Shown: positions 26,628-35,885, counted from the first letter of the stretch. The stretch is DNA of 64,000 bases from UBA6544 sp038131165 (GCA_038131165.1 JAYPOZ010000006.1:15970-79969), one strand, 5' to 3'. The notes: generated by a model not told the origin, from the sequence alone. Made by a program: numbers and translations.

Positions 26628-28055
26628 TCAACTATCCTCTTTCGCGTCTGTCGCCTCGGCCTCTTCTTCGGCCGGTTTTGCCTTTTTCTTGGCGGCCTTC
26701 TTCTTCGGCGCCTTCTTTTCCGCTTTGGCCTCGTCTTCTTCAGGCATGGCCATCAGTTCTTCCGGCGTGACCTTGCGCTCGGTGACTTCCGCCATTTCAA
26801 GCATGAAGTCGATCACCTTGTCCTCGAACAGAGGGGCCCGAAGTCCGGCCATCGCCTGCTGATTCTGCTGGAAGTACTCCATCACCTGACGCTCTTGGCC
26901 CGGATATTTGCGCACTTCCTGCAGCATCGCCTGATTTATTTCTTCGGCTTTCACTTCGATATTGTTTTGACGCCCGACCTCCGCAAGAAGCAATCCCAGT
27001 CGAACCCGCCGGGTCGCGATTTTCTCGTACTCGGCGCGTAACTCCTCCTCGGGTTTCTCTTTTTCTTCGTCGTCGAGTCGGCCTTCGCGGCGCGCCTCTT
27101 CGAACTGCTCCCAAATGGATTGAGTTTCGGTCTCTACCATGCCCGGCGGAATCTCGAACTCGTGCGCCTCATCGAGCTTGTCGAGCAGGTCCCGCTTCAA
27201 CCGGTTGCGCGTGAACATCGAGTAATTCTGCTCGAGTTGCTGACGGGTTCCGTCCTTCAATTGCTCCAGCGATTCAAGGCCAAGCGACTTCGCCAATTCA
27301 TCGTCGATCGGCGTTTCCACCTGTTCGCGAATCTCCTTGACGTCGACCTCGAAGACTGCGTCCTTGCCCTTCAGGTTCTCCGCCGGGTATTCGTCGGGAA
27401 ACGAGACATTGACGGTCACGTGTTCCTTCGGCTTCGCGCCGATCAACTGGTCTTCAAAGCCGGGAATGAAGCGATTGGACCCAAGCGTCAGCTGGAAGTC
27501 TTCCGCTTTGCCGCCCTCGAACTCCTCGCCGTCGACCGATCCGACGAAATCGATAACGACGATATCGTCCTTCCGCGCTTTGCGAGCGCGTTTGATCGGC
27601 TCCGAGCGCACCATCTCCGACGCGATATTGGCCATCGACTTGTCGATTTCCTCGTCGCTGATGTCGCAGACCAGCTTCTCCAGCTTCAATGTCCGGAAGT
27701 CGATGGGGGTGATCTCGGGCATGACCTCCACCGCCATCGTATATTCGAGGTCGGCGCCGTCCTCGAACTTCGTCACATCGATTTTTGGCTGAGTGGCGGG
27801 CGTAAGGCTCTGATCCGAAATCGCCTGGGAGGACGATTCCACGACAGCGTCCTGGATGACATCGCCGAGTACCGCCTGTCCATAACGTTGCCGCAGGAGC
27901 GTGGTCGGCACTTTCCCCGGTCGAAAACCGGGAATAGAGACTTGCTGCCCAATCTCCTTGAGCTTCGTTAGAACACGGTCTTCAATGTCGGCTGCCGGAA
28001 TCACGATTGTGTATTCACGGCTCAAGCCTTCGTTCTTCGTTTCTGTAACCTGCAT
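26628..28055 (-). CDS. tig: trigger factor
   Basis: This 475-residue ribosome-associated chaperone and peptidyl-prolyl isomerase has the N-terminal ribosome-binding motif region PGFRPGKVPTTLLRQRYG (about residues 43-60). The central FKBP-like domain has VVIDFVGSVDGEEFEGG and a long helical C-terminal chaperone domain follows. Beyond the usual end there is an alanine/lysine/glutamate tail (EEDEAKAEKKAPKKKAAKKK...), a lineage-specific extension. It begins 64 bases after tRNA-Leu. Confidence 0.97.
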   Translation of the reverse strand: MQVTETKNEGLSREYTIVIPAADIEDRVLTKLKEIGQQVSIPGFRPGKVPTTLLRQRYGQAVLGDVIQDAVVESSSQAISDQSLTPATQPKIDVTKFEDGADLEYTMAVEVMPEITPIDFRTLKLEKLVCDISDEEIDKSMANIASEMVRSEPIKRARKARKDDIVVIDFVGSVDGEEFEGGKAEDFQLTLGSNRFIPGFEDQLIGAKPKEHVTVNVSFPDEYPAENLKGKDAVFEVDVKEIREQVETPIDDELAKSLGLESLEQLKDGTRQQLEQNYSMFTRNRLKRDLLDKLDEAHEFEIPPGMVETETQSIWEQFEEARREGRLDDEEKEKPEEELRAEYEKIATRRVRLGLLLAEVGRQNNIEVKAEEINQAMLQEVRKYPGQERQVMEYFQQNQQAMAGLRAPLFEDKVIDFMLEMAEVTERKVTPEELMAMPEEDEAKAEKKAPKKKAAKKKAKPAEEEAEATDAKEDS

Positions 28056-28119
28056 GAACGGTACCGATCGGGGTCTGGTTGTGGCCTATTGCAAAATGCG
28101 CCCAGCCTATCTCAAGACT

Positions 28120-28204
28120 TGGTGCGGGCGGAGGGACTCGAACCCCCACAGATTTCTCCACGTGGACCTAAACCACGCGCGTCTACCAATTCCGCCACGC
28201 CCGC
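28120..28204 (-). tRNA. tRNA-Leu (TAG)
   Basis: This 85-base class II tRNA reads on the minus strand from GCGGGCGTGGCGGAA to CCGCCCGCACCA. Acceptor arms pair fully, the anticodon loop TTTAGGT gives TAG, a long variable arm is present (TGGAGAAATCTGT region), and CCA is encoded. Confidence 0.97.
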
Positions 28205-28310
28205 GGAATTCGGTCTTCATCCGGGCGCATCGAGCGGCTCTGTATAAGAATACGCGAGGGGTGGGTCAAGCAATGCAAATCGTCGAGGGGGACGAAGCCA
28301 GCAAAAAATT

Positions 28311-28640
28311 TCACGCCTCAGACAATCGCTCGCGGTAGGTTTCGGTGAATGCCGCCAGCGCCAGGGTCCGCGGACCTTCATAATAAGAGGAGGCAATATG
28401 CCGTCGCGCGATACTGACTTCATAGCGCACATGAGCAATGCCGAACGTATCCGTGCGCATCCCGATTATCCGTGCTGTCTCGACGGACGTGTTGTCTCGG
28501 GTTCGATGAAAAAGCGATCCCGATTTTACGAACTCGATTCTTCGGCCACGCTTGATGAACAGGCTCAAGCGCTCGCTGCTCCGTTGAGTCAACAGCTCCG
28601 CCCGGGTTTTACCCCGCAGCGGCAAGACATTTTCCGGCAT
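28311..28640 (-). CDS. conserved-looking hypothetical protein, 109 residues
   Basis: The protein starts MPENVLPLRGKTRAELLTQR and is basic, with alternating hydrophobic residues that suggest a mixed alpha/beta fold (HVRYEVSIARRHIASSYYEG). There is no signal peptide, membrane segment or known motif. A good extended -10 promoter lies about 70 bases upstream and the ATG follows a GGGGAG-type ribosome site, supporting a real gene. It lies between tRNA-Leu and mcd on the same strand. I do not recognise the family. Confidence 0.65.
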   Translation of the reverse strand: MPENVLPLRGKTRAELLTQRSSERLSLFIKRGRRIEFVKSGSLFHRTRDNTSVETARIIGMRTDTFGIAHVRYEVSIARRHIASSYYEGPRTLALAAFTETYRERLSEA

Positions 28641-28706
28641 TTCGTGCTCCCCGCGGCTCTGCGGCCGCCTATTTAGAACGCCGTATCATTAAGTCACGCA
28701 ATTACT

Positions 28707-28715
28707 ATTATAGCA
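28707..28715 (-). promoter_or_regulatory. extended -10 promoter upstream of the 109-residue gene
   Basis: On the minus strand TGCTATAAT combines the TGn extended element with a perfect TATAAT. It overlaps the last bases of mcd and lies about 67 bases upstream of the ATG at 28640. No good -35 is seen, which extended -10 promoters tolerate. Confidence 0.5.
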
Positions 28716-30107
28716 TCAAGTCTTTAAAAGACGACTAACATTTGTAGACGCCTTTATTTTCCTGTCTCCGGTATAAGCCTCATGGTTTTCTTCGATCTTG
28801 TCTAACTTGTATAAGTAATTAACCATGAGACCGTAAGAACGCTCCATCCCCGAAGCGCTCGCATTGCCCTTCCAGCACAGCCGTTCGACCAATGCGCCAT
28901 TCGTCAGATGGAAATGAGCGACGGGGTCGAGCGCCCGATCGCCCCTGCCCTTTTCCTTCAGAAGATAGCGCGCGCAAAGCCGCATCAAGACCGGCATGAC
29001 GGCATTGCCGATCAGTTCGTCGTCCAGCCAATTCGAAGTGGACAGGATGATCTGCAGCGGATTCTGCGTCTCCCCGGATAAGGCAGCGACCTTGCGCAAA
29101 GCCTCGCCCTCGTCGGCATTCAAGATCGGCATATCACCGGCGAGCGCGGTGTCCAACCAATTTCTGAAGCCCGGAATTGGCGATAATGTCGAAAAGGTCT
29201 TCAGACGCGGAAACTCGCCTTGCAGCTCGTCGACGACACGTTTGATGAGAAATCCGCCAAAACTGATTCCGGCCAGCCCTCTTTGCGCATTGGAGATGGA
29301 GTAAAAAATCGCCGTATCGGCATCATCCGGGTCGATGACCGGCGCGTCTTCGTCCAGCAACTCCTGAACGTTCCCCGCAAGCCCGTTGACCAATGCGACC
29401 TCGACGAAGATCAGCGGTTCGTCGGGCATCCTCGGATGGAAGAAGGCGAAGCATCTGCGGTCCGAATCCAGCCGGTTCTTGAGATCGTCCCAACTCCGGA
29501 TTTCATGCACGGCCTCGTAGGCGATCAACTTCTCCAGGAGGCTCGCGGGCGCATCCCAGGTGATTTGCCGCAGCTCCAGAAATCCGACATCGAACCAAGA
29601 GGTAAGCAGCTGCCGCAAATCATTGTCGAGCGCGCGAAACGACGCGCTCTTGCGCGTCAAACGCGTGAGGTCCGCACGCAGGTCGACCAAAAACTTAACG
29701 CCTTCGGGCAACCCGTTAAACTGCATCAATAATTTGACCCGACCAGGCTCCAAAGCCTGGCGCAACTTTGCATATGCCACGCCGCGTTCGTGCGGCTCGA
29801 TCCCCTGCAGCACCGTCAATTCCTGCGAGACCGCTTCGTCGTCGATATCGAAATCCTCGGCCAGAATTTTGAGGAACCGCTCCCGTCCCTTCTTATCGAG
29901 CTCCAAATAGGTATGCCCCAGAGTAGCCGCCCGGCTCCGGGCAGAGACTTCGCCGCCCCGCGACTCCAGGCAAGATTGCATTTGCTCGCGCAGACGATCA
30001 ACGTCGTTACTCGAAGAGAGGTCCGGTTTTATCGTCCCCGAAATCGAGTCGGTAATCCCTCTCCAAGCGCCTCGTAACCGTTGAAGCAATGTCGCGGCTT
30101 CAGTCAT
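28716..30107 (-). CDS. malonyl-CoA decarboxylase
   Basis: This 463-residue enzyme converts malonyl-CoA to acetyl-CoA and CO2. The N-terminal helical domain (residues about 1-190) is followed by a GNAT-like catalytic domain with FYSISNAQRGLAGISFGGFLIK and the STLSPIPGFRNWL motif. HFHLTNGALVERLCW near residue 390 carries the catalytic histidine. Length matches bacterial MCD (about 450-460). It is the last of three overlapping genes and shares four bases (ATGA) with the upstream NAD(P)HX repair gene, so the two are probably cotranslated. A role in clearing malonyl-CoA or using malonate is inferred from the family. Confidence 0.93.
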   Translation of the reverse strand: MTEAATLLQRLRGAWRGITDSISGTIKPDLSSSNDVDRLREQMQSCLESRGGEVSARSRAATLGHTYLELDKKGRERFLKILAEDFDIDDEAVSQELTVLQGIEPHERGVAYAKLRQALEPGRVKLLMQFNGLPEGVKFLVDLRADLTRLTRKSASFRALDNDLRQLLTSWFDVGFLELRQITWDAPASLLEKLIAYEAVHEIRSWDDLKNRLDSDRRCFAFFHPRMPDEPLIFVEVALVNGLAGNVQELLDEDAPVIDPDDADTAIFYSISNAQRGLAGISFGGFLIKRVVDELQGEFPRLKTFSTLSPIPGFRNWLDTALAGDMPILNADEGEALRKVAALSGETQNPLQIILSTSNWLDDELIGNAVMPVLMRLCARYLLKEKGRGDRALDPVAHFHLTNGALVERLCWKGNASASGMERSYGLMVNYLYKLDKIEENHEAYTGDRKIKASTNVSRLLKT

Positions 30108-31582
30108 TCTAGTTCTACCTGCTGCTGCTCTTTCAAATCACTCAATACCTTAGGTAAGGTCCCAGGTAAATCTTCGGCAATTAGGCCGGGCCCAAACGCC
30201 CGTGCCGCTTCTCCATGCAACCAGGCTGCCATGCACCCCGCATCGAAGGGACTGAGTCCGCGCGAGAGCAAGCCGACCGCAAACCCCGCGAGCACATCGC
30301 CCGCCCCGGCAGTGGCCAAATCGGCCGGCGCGTTGTCGTTGATGACCACGTTCCCGTCTTGATCGGCGATAACGGTATCGGCCCCTTTCAACAATACCGA
30401 AGCATGGCTTCGTTTTGCGGCTTCCCGGACCCGATTGATTCTATCGCCTTCGACATCGAAGAGACGTTTGAACTCGCCTTCGTGCGGCGTCATCAAGCAA
30501 GGACTTTGGATGCTTTCGAACAGAAGCTCGCGCGTCTCCTCGAAGACGCTCAGCGCGTCCGCATCCAAAACGGCAGGCAATTTCTGACGCAAAACCGCGA
30601 GGGTTTTTTCCCGGGTCCCGACATTCACGCCGTTGCCGGGCCCGATCAAACACGCGGCGACCCGTTCGTCTTCGATGACTTCGCGAAAAGTCCCGGTATC
30701 TCGAACGGGCCTGACAATCGCGCCCGGAAGGCTCAGTTTATAAATGATTGCCGTCTCCGTCGGCACAGCGACCGAGACGATCCCCGCCCCCGCCCGCATG
30801 GCGCTTTGCGCCGCCAGGCGCGCGGCGCCTGTCATTTCAGCACCGCCGACAACGACCGCATGACCGCGCGAATATTTATGATCCTGATGGCCCGGCCACG
30901 GGAAGCCTTGTCCCCAGACCGCGGGACAATTGCGCCATTGCCGGGGCGAGATATCATCCAGAACCGACTCCGGAATTCCGATGTCGACCACCTTAAGTTC
31001 ACCGCAGCGGAGCCGCCCCGGTAAGAGAAAATGCCCGGGCTTCGCCCGAAAGAAGGTCACGGTCTTCAACGCCGTCGGCGCGATCCCCATGATTTGCCCG
31101 GTGTCGCCATGCACCCCCGACGGCACATCGACCGCAATGCAAGGCCGATCGCCGATCGCGGCAATGGTTTCGAGCGCCATGCCATCCATGGCTCGGCTCA
31201 ATCCGGCGCCGAAAATTGCATCGACAACACATTCGCTCCCATCAAGGACATCCGGCGACAGCGCCTCGGTCTCACCCGACCACCGGTCGGCGTTGAGTCT
31301 CGCATCGCCCGCGAGCGCTTCGATCTTACCGAGCAGCCCCACACGAACGGTCTTGCCCGCTTCTTTGAGATAACGCGCCGCAACGAAACCGTCGCCGCCA
31401 TTGTTTCCAGGGCCGCACAGGACCGCGACGCGGTTGCAGCCGAGCGACAGCACGGCATCCGCGACGGCCTTGCCCGCGGCCTCCATCAATCGCTCTCCCG
31501 GCGTGCCGGCTGTGATGGCGGCCGCATCAGCCGCCGCCATTTCAGCCACGGTCAGCAGACAGTGCAGGTCCGCCGTCTTCAT
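30104..31582 (-). CDS. nnr: bifunctional NAD(P)HX epimerase / ADP-dependent NAD(P)HX dehydratase
   Basis: This 492-residue two-domain enzyme repairs hydrated NADH and NADPH. The N-terminal YjeF epimerase domain has VLCGPGNNGGDGFVAARYL and VVDAIFGAGLSR. The C-terminal ribokinase-like dehydratase domain has GHAVVVGGAEMTGAARLA, MTPHEGEFKRLF and DLATAGAGDVLAGFAVGLL, the last with the catalytic aspartate. It starts four bases inside the DUF599 gene end and overlaps mcd by four bases, forming a coupled trio. Confidence 0.95.
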   Translation of the reverse strand: MKTADLHCLLTVAEMAAADAAAITAGTPGERLMEAAGKAVADAVLSLGCNRVAVLCGPGNNGGDGFVAARYLKEAGKTVRVGLLGKIEALAGDARLNADRWSGETEALSPDVLDGSECVVDAIFGAGLSRAMDGMALETIAAIGDRPCIAVDVPSGVHGDTGQIMGIAPTALKTVTFFRAKPGHFLLPGRLRCGELKVVDIGIPESVLDDISPRQWRNCPAVWGQGFPWPGHQDHKYSRGHAVVVGGAEMTGAARLAAQSAMRAGAGIVSVAVPTETAIIYKLSLPGAIVRPVRDTGTFREVIEDERVAACLIGPGNGVNVGTREKTLAVLRQKLPAVLDADALSVFEETRELLFESIQSPCLMTPHEGEFKRLFDVEGDRINRVREAAKRSHASVLLKGADTVIADQDGNVVINDNAPADLATAGAGDVLAGFAVGLLSRGLSPFDAGCMAAWLHGEAARAFGPGLIAEDLPGTLPKVLSDLKEQQQVELE

Positions 31583-32283
31583 TTGACGGCCTCTCCAGTT
31601 GACTGATCCTGCAGAATGAACCGGAGCGTGCGCGAATGAAACTCGCGGCGATATAAGACAAGCACGACAATCAGCGTCGACGCCATCAAAGCGATTGGAT
31701 GGATTTGCCAGGCAAGAAGTGCGAGCCCGAAATAATAGGCGCGGATGCCGCGATTGGAATGCAGGGAGGCGATGGTCGATACTTTCGCGGCATTTTCGGC
31801 GCGCTTTCTATCCGCATCCGAAAGGTCCGCCGAAGGTCCAACCGCCCCGACCATAATGGCGCAGTAGTTCAGCTGGCGCATCGCCCAACCGAACTTAAAG
31901 AATGCGTAAACAAAGACGACGATAAGCGTCAAAATTTTGATTTCCCACAGCTCCCGGCTGCCGATGGCCGAAACCGGCAGGGCGCGCACCAACTCGATGG
32001 CCTTGTCTGTAGCGCCGAGAACCGCGATGAGCCCCGCGAGAACCAATATGGAAGTCGACGCAAAAAACGACGCGCTTTTGCTTAAACCGCGCAAAATCTG
32101 GATATCGACAATCCGGTTGTCGCGGAGGAGCATTTGCCGCATCCACGCCGTCCGCCTTTCGGCCATAACCGTTACCAGGTTCTCTTCGCCCGCCAAGGCA
32201 CTCTCCGAGTACCGATTGTAGCCAATCCAGCACAGAAAGAACCAAATAATCGCGAGATAATCGTATGTCGAGAAGTCAGCCAA
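31579..32283 (-). CDS. DUF599 domain-containing membrane protein
   Basis: This 234-residue inner-membrane protein has four hydrophobic segments: YLAIIWFFLCWIGY, FFASTSILVLAGLIAVLGA, ILTLIVVFVYAFFKFGWAMR and IALMASTLIVVLVLYRREF. The arrangement and the WFFLCWIGYNRY start match DUF599, whose function is unknown. The start codon is TTG at 32283 with a modest GAGCGA upstream, and no in-frame ATG close by fits better. It is the first gene of the overlapping DUF599-nnr-mcd set. Confidence 0.88.
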   Translation of the reverse strand: MADFSTYDYLAIIWFFLCWIGYNRYSESALAGEENLVTVMAERRTAWMRQMLLRDNRIVDIQILRGLSKSASFFASTSILVLAGLIAVLGATDKAIELVRALPVSAIGSRELWEIKILTLIVVFVYAFFKFGWAMRQLNYCAIMVGAVGPSADLSDADRKRAENAAKVSTIASLHSNRGIRAYYFGLALLAWQIHPIALMASTLIVVLVLYRREFHSRTLRFILQDQSTGEAVK

Positions 32284-32430
32284 TGATCGCTCACTAACAT
32301 TAACGGCTATTAATTTGCGGGCACACTATGACCCGCTCTATGATCAATCACAATTAGGCCGAAGGTCGCATATGCCTTCAATGCGGAACCGTAAACCAGA
32401 CGTTCGAGAAAAGCTTGGTAATGCTAAGCA

Positions 32431-32640
32431 ATGGACGAGAAAACACAAAAAGCACTTAAACAGTTTTCGGACGACCTGACTGCGATTGTGGGGGAGGATC
32501 TGGCCCGGTCCATCGTAAATTTTGCACAGCGGCCGAGCGAACTCGAAGCCGTCTTCCTGAAGACGGACGGACTCGCGGGACTGGAAGAGGAAAAGCGGCA
32601 TGCCGTCCTGGATCTCCTCGAGCACTATCTCGACCAGTAG
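32431..32640 (+). CDS. small acidic hypothetical protein, 69 residues
   Basis: The protein starts MDEKTQKALKQFSDDLTAIV and is predicted to be all-helical, acidic and soluble, ending LLEHYLDQ. The next gene starts inside it (41-base overlap), a pattern that suggests translational coupling. There is no motif I recognise. The regular alternation of charged and hydrophobic residues and the linked downstream gene make it a likely real gene. Confidence 0.65.
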   Translation: MDEKTQKALKQFSDDLTAIVGEDLARSIVNFAQRPSELEAVFLKTDGLAGLEEEKRHAVLDLLEHYLDQ

Positions 32641-33103
32641 TTTGCCCGTGCGTGGGTTTCTCCTGGCATGGCTCTTCGGGTGGAGCTTGCTGCCGGCCCC
32701 TATCATCGGCGCGGACGGCGTCCAAGTTCGCACCGGCGATATGCTCGAAATCGACGGAATCACCTATTGTTTGAGAGGAATCGAGGCGCCCGACCCAGGG
32801 CAAACGTGCCAACGGGCGAACGGATCAAGCTTCGACTGCGGTCACATCGCGAAAACGGCCCTGATGGACTTAACCGCGGGCGCCAAACTCGAATGCGATC
32901 CCGGCAAGATCACCGAGCGATGCACGATCACATCGTGCCGGGCAGATGGCTTCGACCTTTCGCACAATATGGTGCACACCGGATGGGCGCGCAGCCGGGG
33001 AAAACGCTTCGAGCAAGTGGAGGCGCTGGCGAAACGCCGGAAGCAAGGACTTTGGAGCGACCGATTCGAGGCTCCGATGAATTGGAAAAACACCAAGCGA
33101 TAG
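32600..33103 (+). CDS. thermonuclease-like (SNase-fold) exported protein
   Basis: This 167-residue protein has an N-terminal hydrophobic export segment (RGFLLAWLFGWSLLPAPIIGA) and then a domain resembling staphylococcal nuclease: VRTGDMLEIDGITYCLRGIEAPDPGQTC, and a C-terminal RSRGKRFEQVEALAKRRKQGLW typical of the family. The ATG at 32600 has a strong ribosome site (GGAAGAGGAAAAG) but would give a long n-region; GTG at 32648 is an alternative. Four cysteines in the mature part suggest disulfides. The usual catalytic Arg/Glu set is only partly recognisable, so nuclease activity is uncertain. Confidence 0.78.
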   Translation: MPSWISSSTISTSSLPVRGFLLAWLFGWSLLPAPIIGADGVQVRTGDMLEIDGITYCLRGIEAPDPGQTCQRANGSSFDCGHIAKTALMDLTAGAKLECDPGKITERCTITSCRADGFDLSHNMVHTGWARSRGKRFEQVEALAKRRKQGLWSDRFEAPMNWKNTKR

Positions 33104-33208
33104 GGCCGGTCGGCCATCGCGGACGATCCGCTCAACGCTTCTCTGTTCCCTCGCCGTGCCAAAGGTGTTAGGCAGCGGCCGTTCGCAACATCGCATTTGG
33201 ACCAAGAG

Positions 33209-34252
33209 ATGCGCACAGACACGTTCGATTTCGAACTGCCGCAGGAATGCATTGCCCAACAGCCGGTATCTCCGCGCGATGCTGCCCGGCTGCTCGAAGT
33301 TCTGCCCGATACGCTGCACGACCGGCGGATCGCCGAACTCCCGAATATATTGAGATCTGGAGACCTCTTGGTCCTCAACAATACCCGGGTAATACCAACC
33401 CGCCTGCGGGGACTGCGACGGGAGACGCGTATAGAGGTGACGCTGCACAAGCGGCTTGCAAACGACCGTTGGCTGGCCTTCGCCCGACCCGGGAGAAAGC
33501 TCCGGCTGGGAGACCGCATCGAATTCGGCCCCGGCTTTTCGGCAGAACTGCTGGAGAAACGGGAGGGCGGCGAAATACTCGTCAAGCTGACAAGCGCGAC
33601 GGGAGAGCCGATTGAGGCCATCTACGCATTCGGAGAGATGCCGCTTCCTCCCTATATTCGACGCTCGCAAGAAGAAGACTCGGCAAACGACCCCGCGAAT
33701 TATCAAACCATATATGGGTCGCAAGAAGGCGCGGTCGCGGCACCCACCGCCGGCCTGCATTTCACAGAGCCGCTTTTTGAAGCGCTCCAGAGCAAAGGGG
33801 TCCGAAAGACTTTCGTGACACTTCACGTCGGCGCCGGAACCTTCTTGCCGATCAAGGCGGATCGCATCGAAGACCATATCATGCACAGCGAGTTCGGGAT
33901 TCTTTCCGCCGATAGCGCCGATGTAATCAACGAGACAAAGCGATCGGGCGGCCGGGTGATCGCGGTCGGATCGACGTCGTTGCGACTGATCGAAACCGCA
34001 GCCGATCAAGACGGCAACCTGTCGGCTTTCGAAGGCGATACCGATCTGTTCATATCGCCGGGATATCGTTTTAAGGCGGTCGACCTGTTCCTGACGAACT
34101 TTCATTTGCCGCGCTCGACCCTTTTCATTCTCGTCTCGGCATTTTCCGGCACCGAACGGATGAAGACCGCTTACGCGCACGCTATTTCGTCGGGATACCG
34201 CTTCTATTCATACGGCGATTGCTGTCTCCTGTATCCTCAGGATGCGGCGTGA
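33209..34252 (+). CDS. queA: tRNA preQ1(34) S-adenosylmethionine ribosyltransferase-isomerase
   Basis: This 347-residue enzyme transfers and isomerises the ribosyl group of SAM onto preQ1 in tRNA to make epoxyqueuosine. The start MRTDTFDFELPQECIAQQP is the usual one; a TTG four codons earlier is rejected. Signatures are GDLLVLNNTRVIPTRL, AAPTAGLHFTEPLFEAL, THVGAGTFLPIKAD-like LHVGAGTFLPIK, and NFHLPRSTLFILVSAFSG. It is followed by queF after 32 bases and then queG, forming a queuosine set. Confidence 0.97.
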   Translation: MRTDTFDFELPQECIAQQPVSPRDAARLLEVLPDTLHDRRIAELPNILRSGDLLVLNNTRVIPTRLRGLRRETRIEVTLHKRLANDRWLAFARPGRKLRLGDRIEFGPGFSAELLEKREGGEILVKLTSATGEPIEAIYAFGEMPLPPYIRRSQEEDSANDPANYQTIYGSQEGAVAAPTAGLHFTEPLFEALQSKGVRKTFVTLHVGAGTFLPIKADRIEDHIMHSEFGILSADSADVINETKRSGGRVIAVGSTSLRLIETAADQDGNLSAFEGDTDLFISPGYRFKAVDLFLTNFHLPRSTLFILVSAFSGTERMKTAYAHAISSGYRFYSYGDCCLLYPQDAA

Positions 34253-34284
34253 CGCGGCCGGGCCATGTCAGCTAAAGTGGTTTC

Positions 34285-34749
34285 ATGAGCACTCAACCCC
34301 CGGAAACCTTGACCCACCTCGGAAGCGACGCCCCTTTGCCGGAATCGCCGGATCAGGCGATCCTAGATGCCGTCGCCAACCCGCATACGGATATCGATTA
34401 TCTCATCCGGTTCACCTGTCCCGAATTCACCTCCCTATGTCCGGTCACGGGTCAGCCGGATTTCGCCCATTTCGTGATCGACTATGCGCCGGCGGCGACC
34501 ATCGTCGAAAGCAAATCCCTGAAATTATTCCTCGGGTCTTTCCGAAATCACGCGGCGTTTCACGAGGATTGTACCGTGGCGATAGGAAAGCGACTGATTG
34601 CGGCGCTATCGCCGAAATGGCTGAGAATCGGCGGGTATTGGTATCCGCGGGGCGGCATCCCGATCGACGTATTCTTTCAATCGGGCGATACGCCGGCGGG
34701 TCTGTGGATACCCGATCCCGGCGTCGCTCCCTACCGCGGCAGAGGATGA
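34285..34749 (+). CDS. queF: NADPH-dependent 7-cyano-7-deazaguanine reductase
   Basis: This 154-residue T-fold enzyme reduces preQ0 to preQ1. The catalytic cysteine is Cys52 in TSLCPVTGQPDF, with Asp59 in the same motif. ESKSLKLFLGSFRNH is the QueF substrate motif. Length fits the short, type I form. It lies between queA and queG and its stop overlaps the queG ATG by four bases. In the pathway it acts before TGT and QueA; no tgt is in the window. Confidence 0.97.
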   Translation: MSTQPPETLTHLGSDAPLPESPDQAILDAVANPHTDIDYLIRFTCPEFTSLCPVTGQPDFAHFVIDYAPAATIVESKSLKLFLGSFRNHAAFHEDCTVAIGKRLIAALSPKWLRIGGYWYPRGGIPIDVFFQSGDTPAGLWIPDPGVAPYRGRG

Positions 34750-35885
34750 CGTCCAACGCCATCGTCGACCAGATCCGCGAGAAGGCTCTCGCCGAAGGCT
34801 TCGACGCCATCGGATTTTCTTCCCCCGATCCCGATGAGAAGGCCGCTGGCCGCTTAGAAGTCTTTCTGCGCCAAGGATTTCACGGCGATATGGGATGGCT
34901 GGAGAGTAAATCCGAGCGTCGTAAATCTCCGACGGCTCTCTGGCCGGAGGTCGGGACGGTGATTGCGCTCGGCGCGAACTACGGGCCCGATCACAACCCG
35001 ATCGACCGATTGGAGGAATTACGGCACGACGCGCGGGGAAACGTATCGGTCTATGCCCGCAATCTCGATTATCACGACGTCCTGAAAAAACGCCTGAAGG
35101 TTATTGGCCGGTGGATGTGCGATACATTCGATTGCGAGGTGAAGGTTTTCGTCGACACGGCTCCGGTCCTCGAGAAGCCCATCGCACAGCGTGCGGGGTT
35201 GGGATGGCAGGGCAAGCATACCAATCTCGTCTCGCGCGCATTCGGCTCCTGGCTGTTTCTGGCCGAGATATATACGACGCTGACGCTCGCCCCAACGGCC
35301 CCGGAGAACGACCACTGCGGCACGTGCCAGCAGTGCGTGGACATCTGCCCCACCAACGCCTTTCCCGCTCCCTACCGGCTCGACGCCCGTCGGTGCATTT
35401 CCTATCTGACCATCGAACATAAGGGTCATATCGCCGCGGAATTCAGAAAGCCGATGGGCACCCGCATCTATGGATGCGACGATTGCCTATCTGTCTGTCC
35501 CTGGAACAAATTCGCGCGCGCCTCGGAAGAGCCCGCTTTCGCAGCGCGCGCCGATCTCGAGGGACCTGAACTACGCGACCTCCTTCGCCTCGACGATACG
35601 GCATTCCGCGAATTCTTTCGCAAATCACCGGTCAAGCGGACAGGCCGCGCAAGATTTTTGCGAAATACGCTCATCGCCGCCGGTAATTCCGGCGATGCGG
35701 CGCTGTCGCCAGATATTAAACCCTTGCTGGACGACCCTTCGCCCTTGGTGCGGGCCATGGCGGTCTGGGCCTTGGGAAGGTTGCTCGAGCGAGACGAATT
35801 CAATGAATTATCGCAGCAGTATGAGGCGACGGAAACCGATGCAACCGTTCGCGCCGAATGGCAAGCGCCGGAACTTAGCCGGTAA
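34746..35885 (+). CDS. queG: epoxyqueuosine reductase
   Basis: This 379-residue cobalamin-dependent iron-sulfur enzyme reduces epoxyqueuosine to queuosine in tRNA. The start MTSNAIVDQIREKALAEGF overlaps the queF stop (ATGA). Two [4Fe-4S] motifs are intact: CGTCQQCVDICPTNAF and YGCDDCLSVCPWNKFA. The C-terminal part contains HEAT-like repeats (DPSPLVRAMAVWALGRL), usual for the family. Its end overlaps the convergent fabF-like gene by 11 bases. Confidence 0.96.
   Translation: MTSNAIVDQIREKALAEGFDAIGFSSPDPDEKAAGRLEVFLRQGFHGDMGWLESKSERRKSPTALWPEVGTVIALGANYGPDHNPIDRLEELRHDARGNVSVYARNLDYHDVLKKRLKVIGRWMCDTFDCEVKVFVDTAPVLEKPIAQRAGLGWQGKHTNLVSRAFGSWLFLAEIYTTLTLAPTAPENDHCGTCQQCVDICPTNAFPAPYRLDARRCISYLTIEHKGHIAAEFRKPMGTRIYGCDDCLSVCPWNKFARASEEPAFAARADLEGPELRDLLRLDDTAFREFFRKSPVKRTGRARFLRNTLIAAGNSGDAALSPDIKPLLDDPSPLVRAMAVWALGRLLERDEFNELSQQYEATETDATVRAEWQAPELSR

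Noticed and set aside
34242..34745. N-terminal extension of queG back through queF
   Set aside because: That frame lies inside queF in a different phase. The ATG at 34746 gives the normal QueG start and length.
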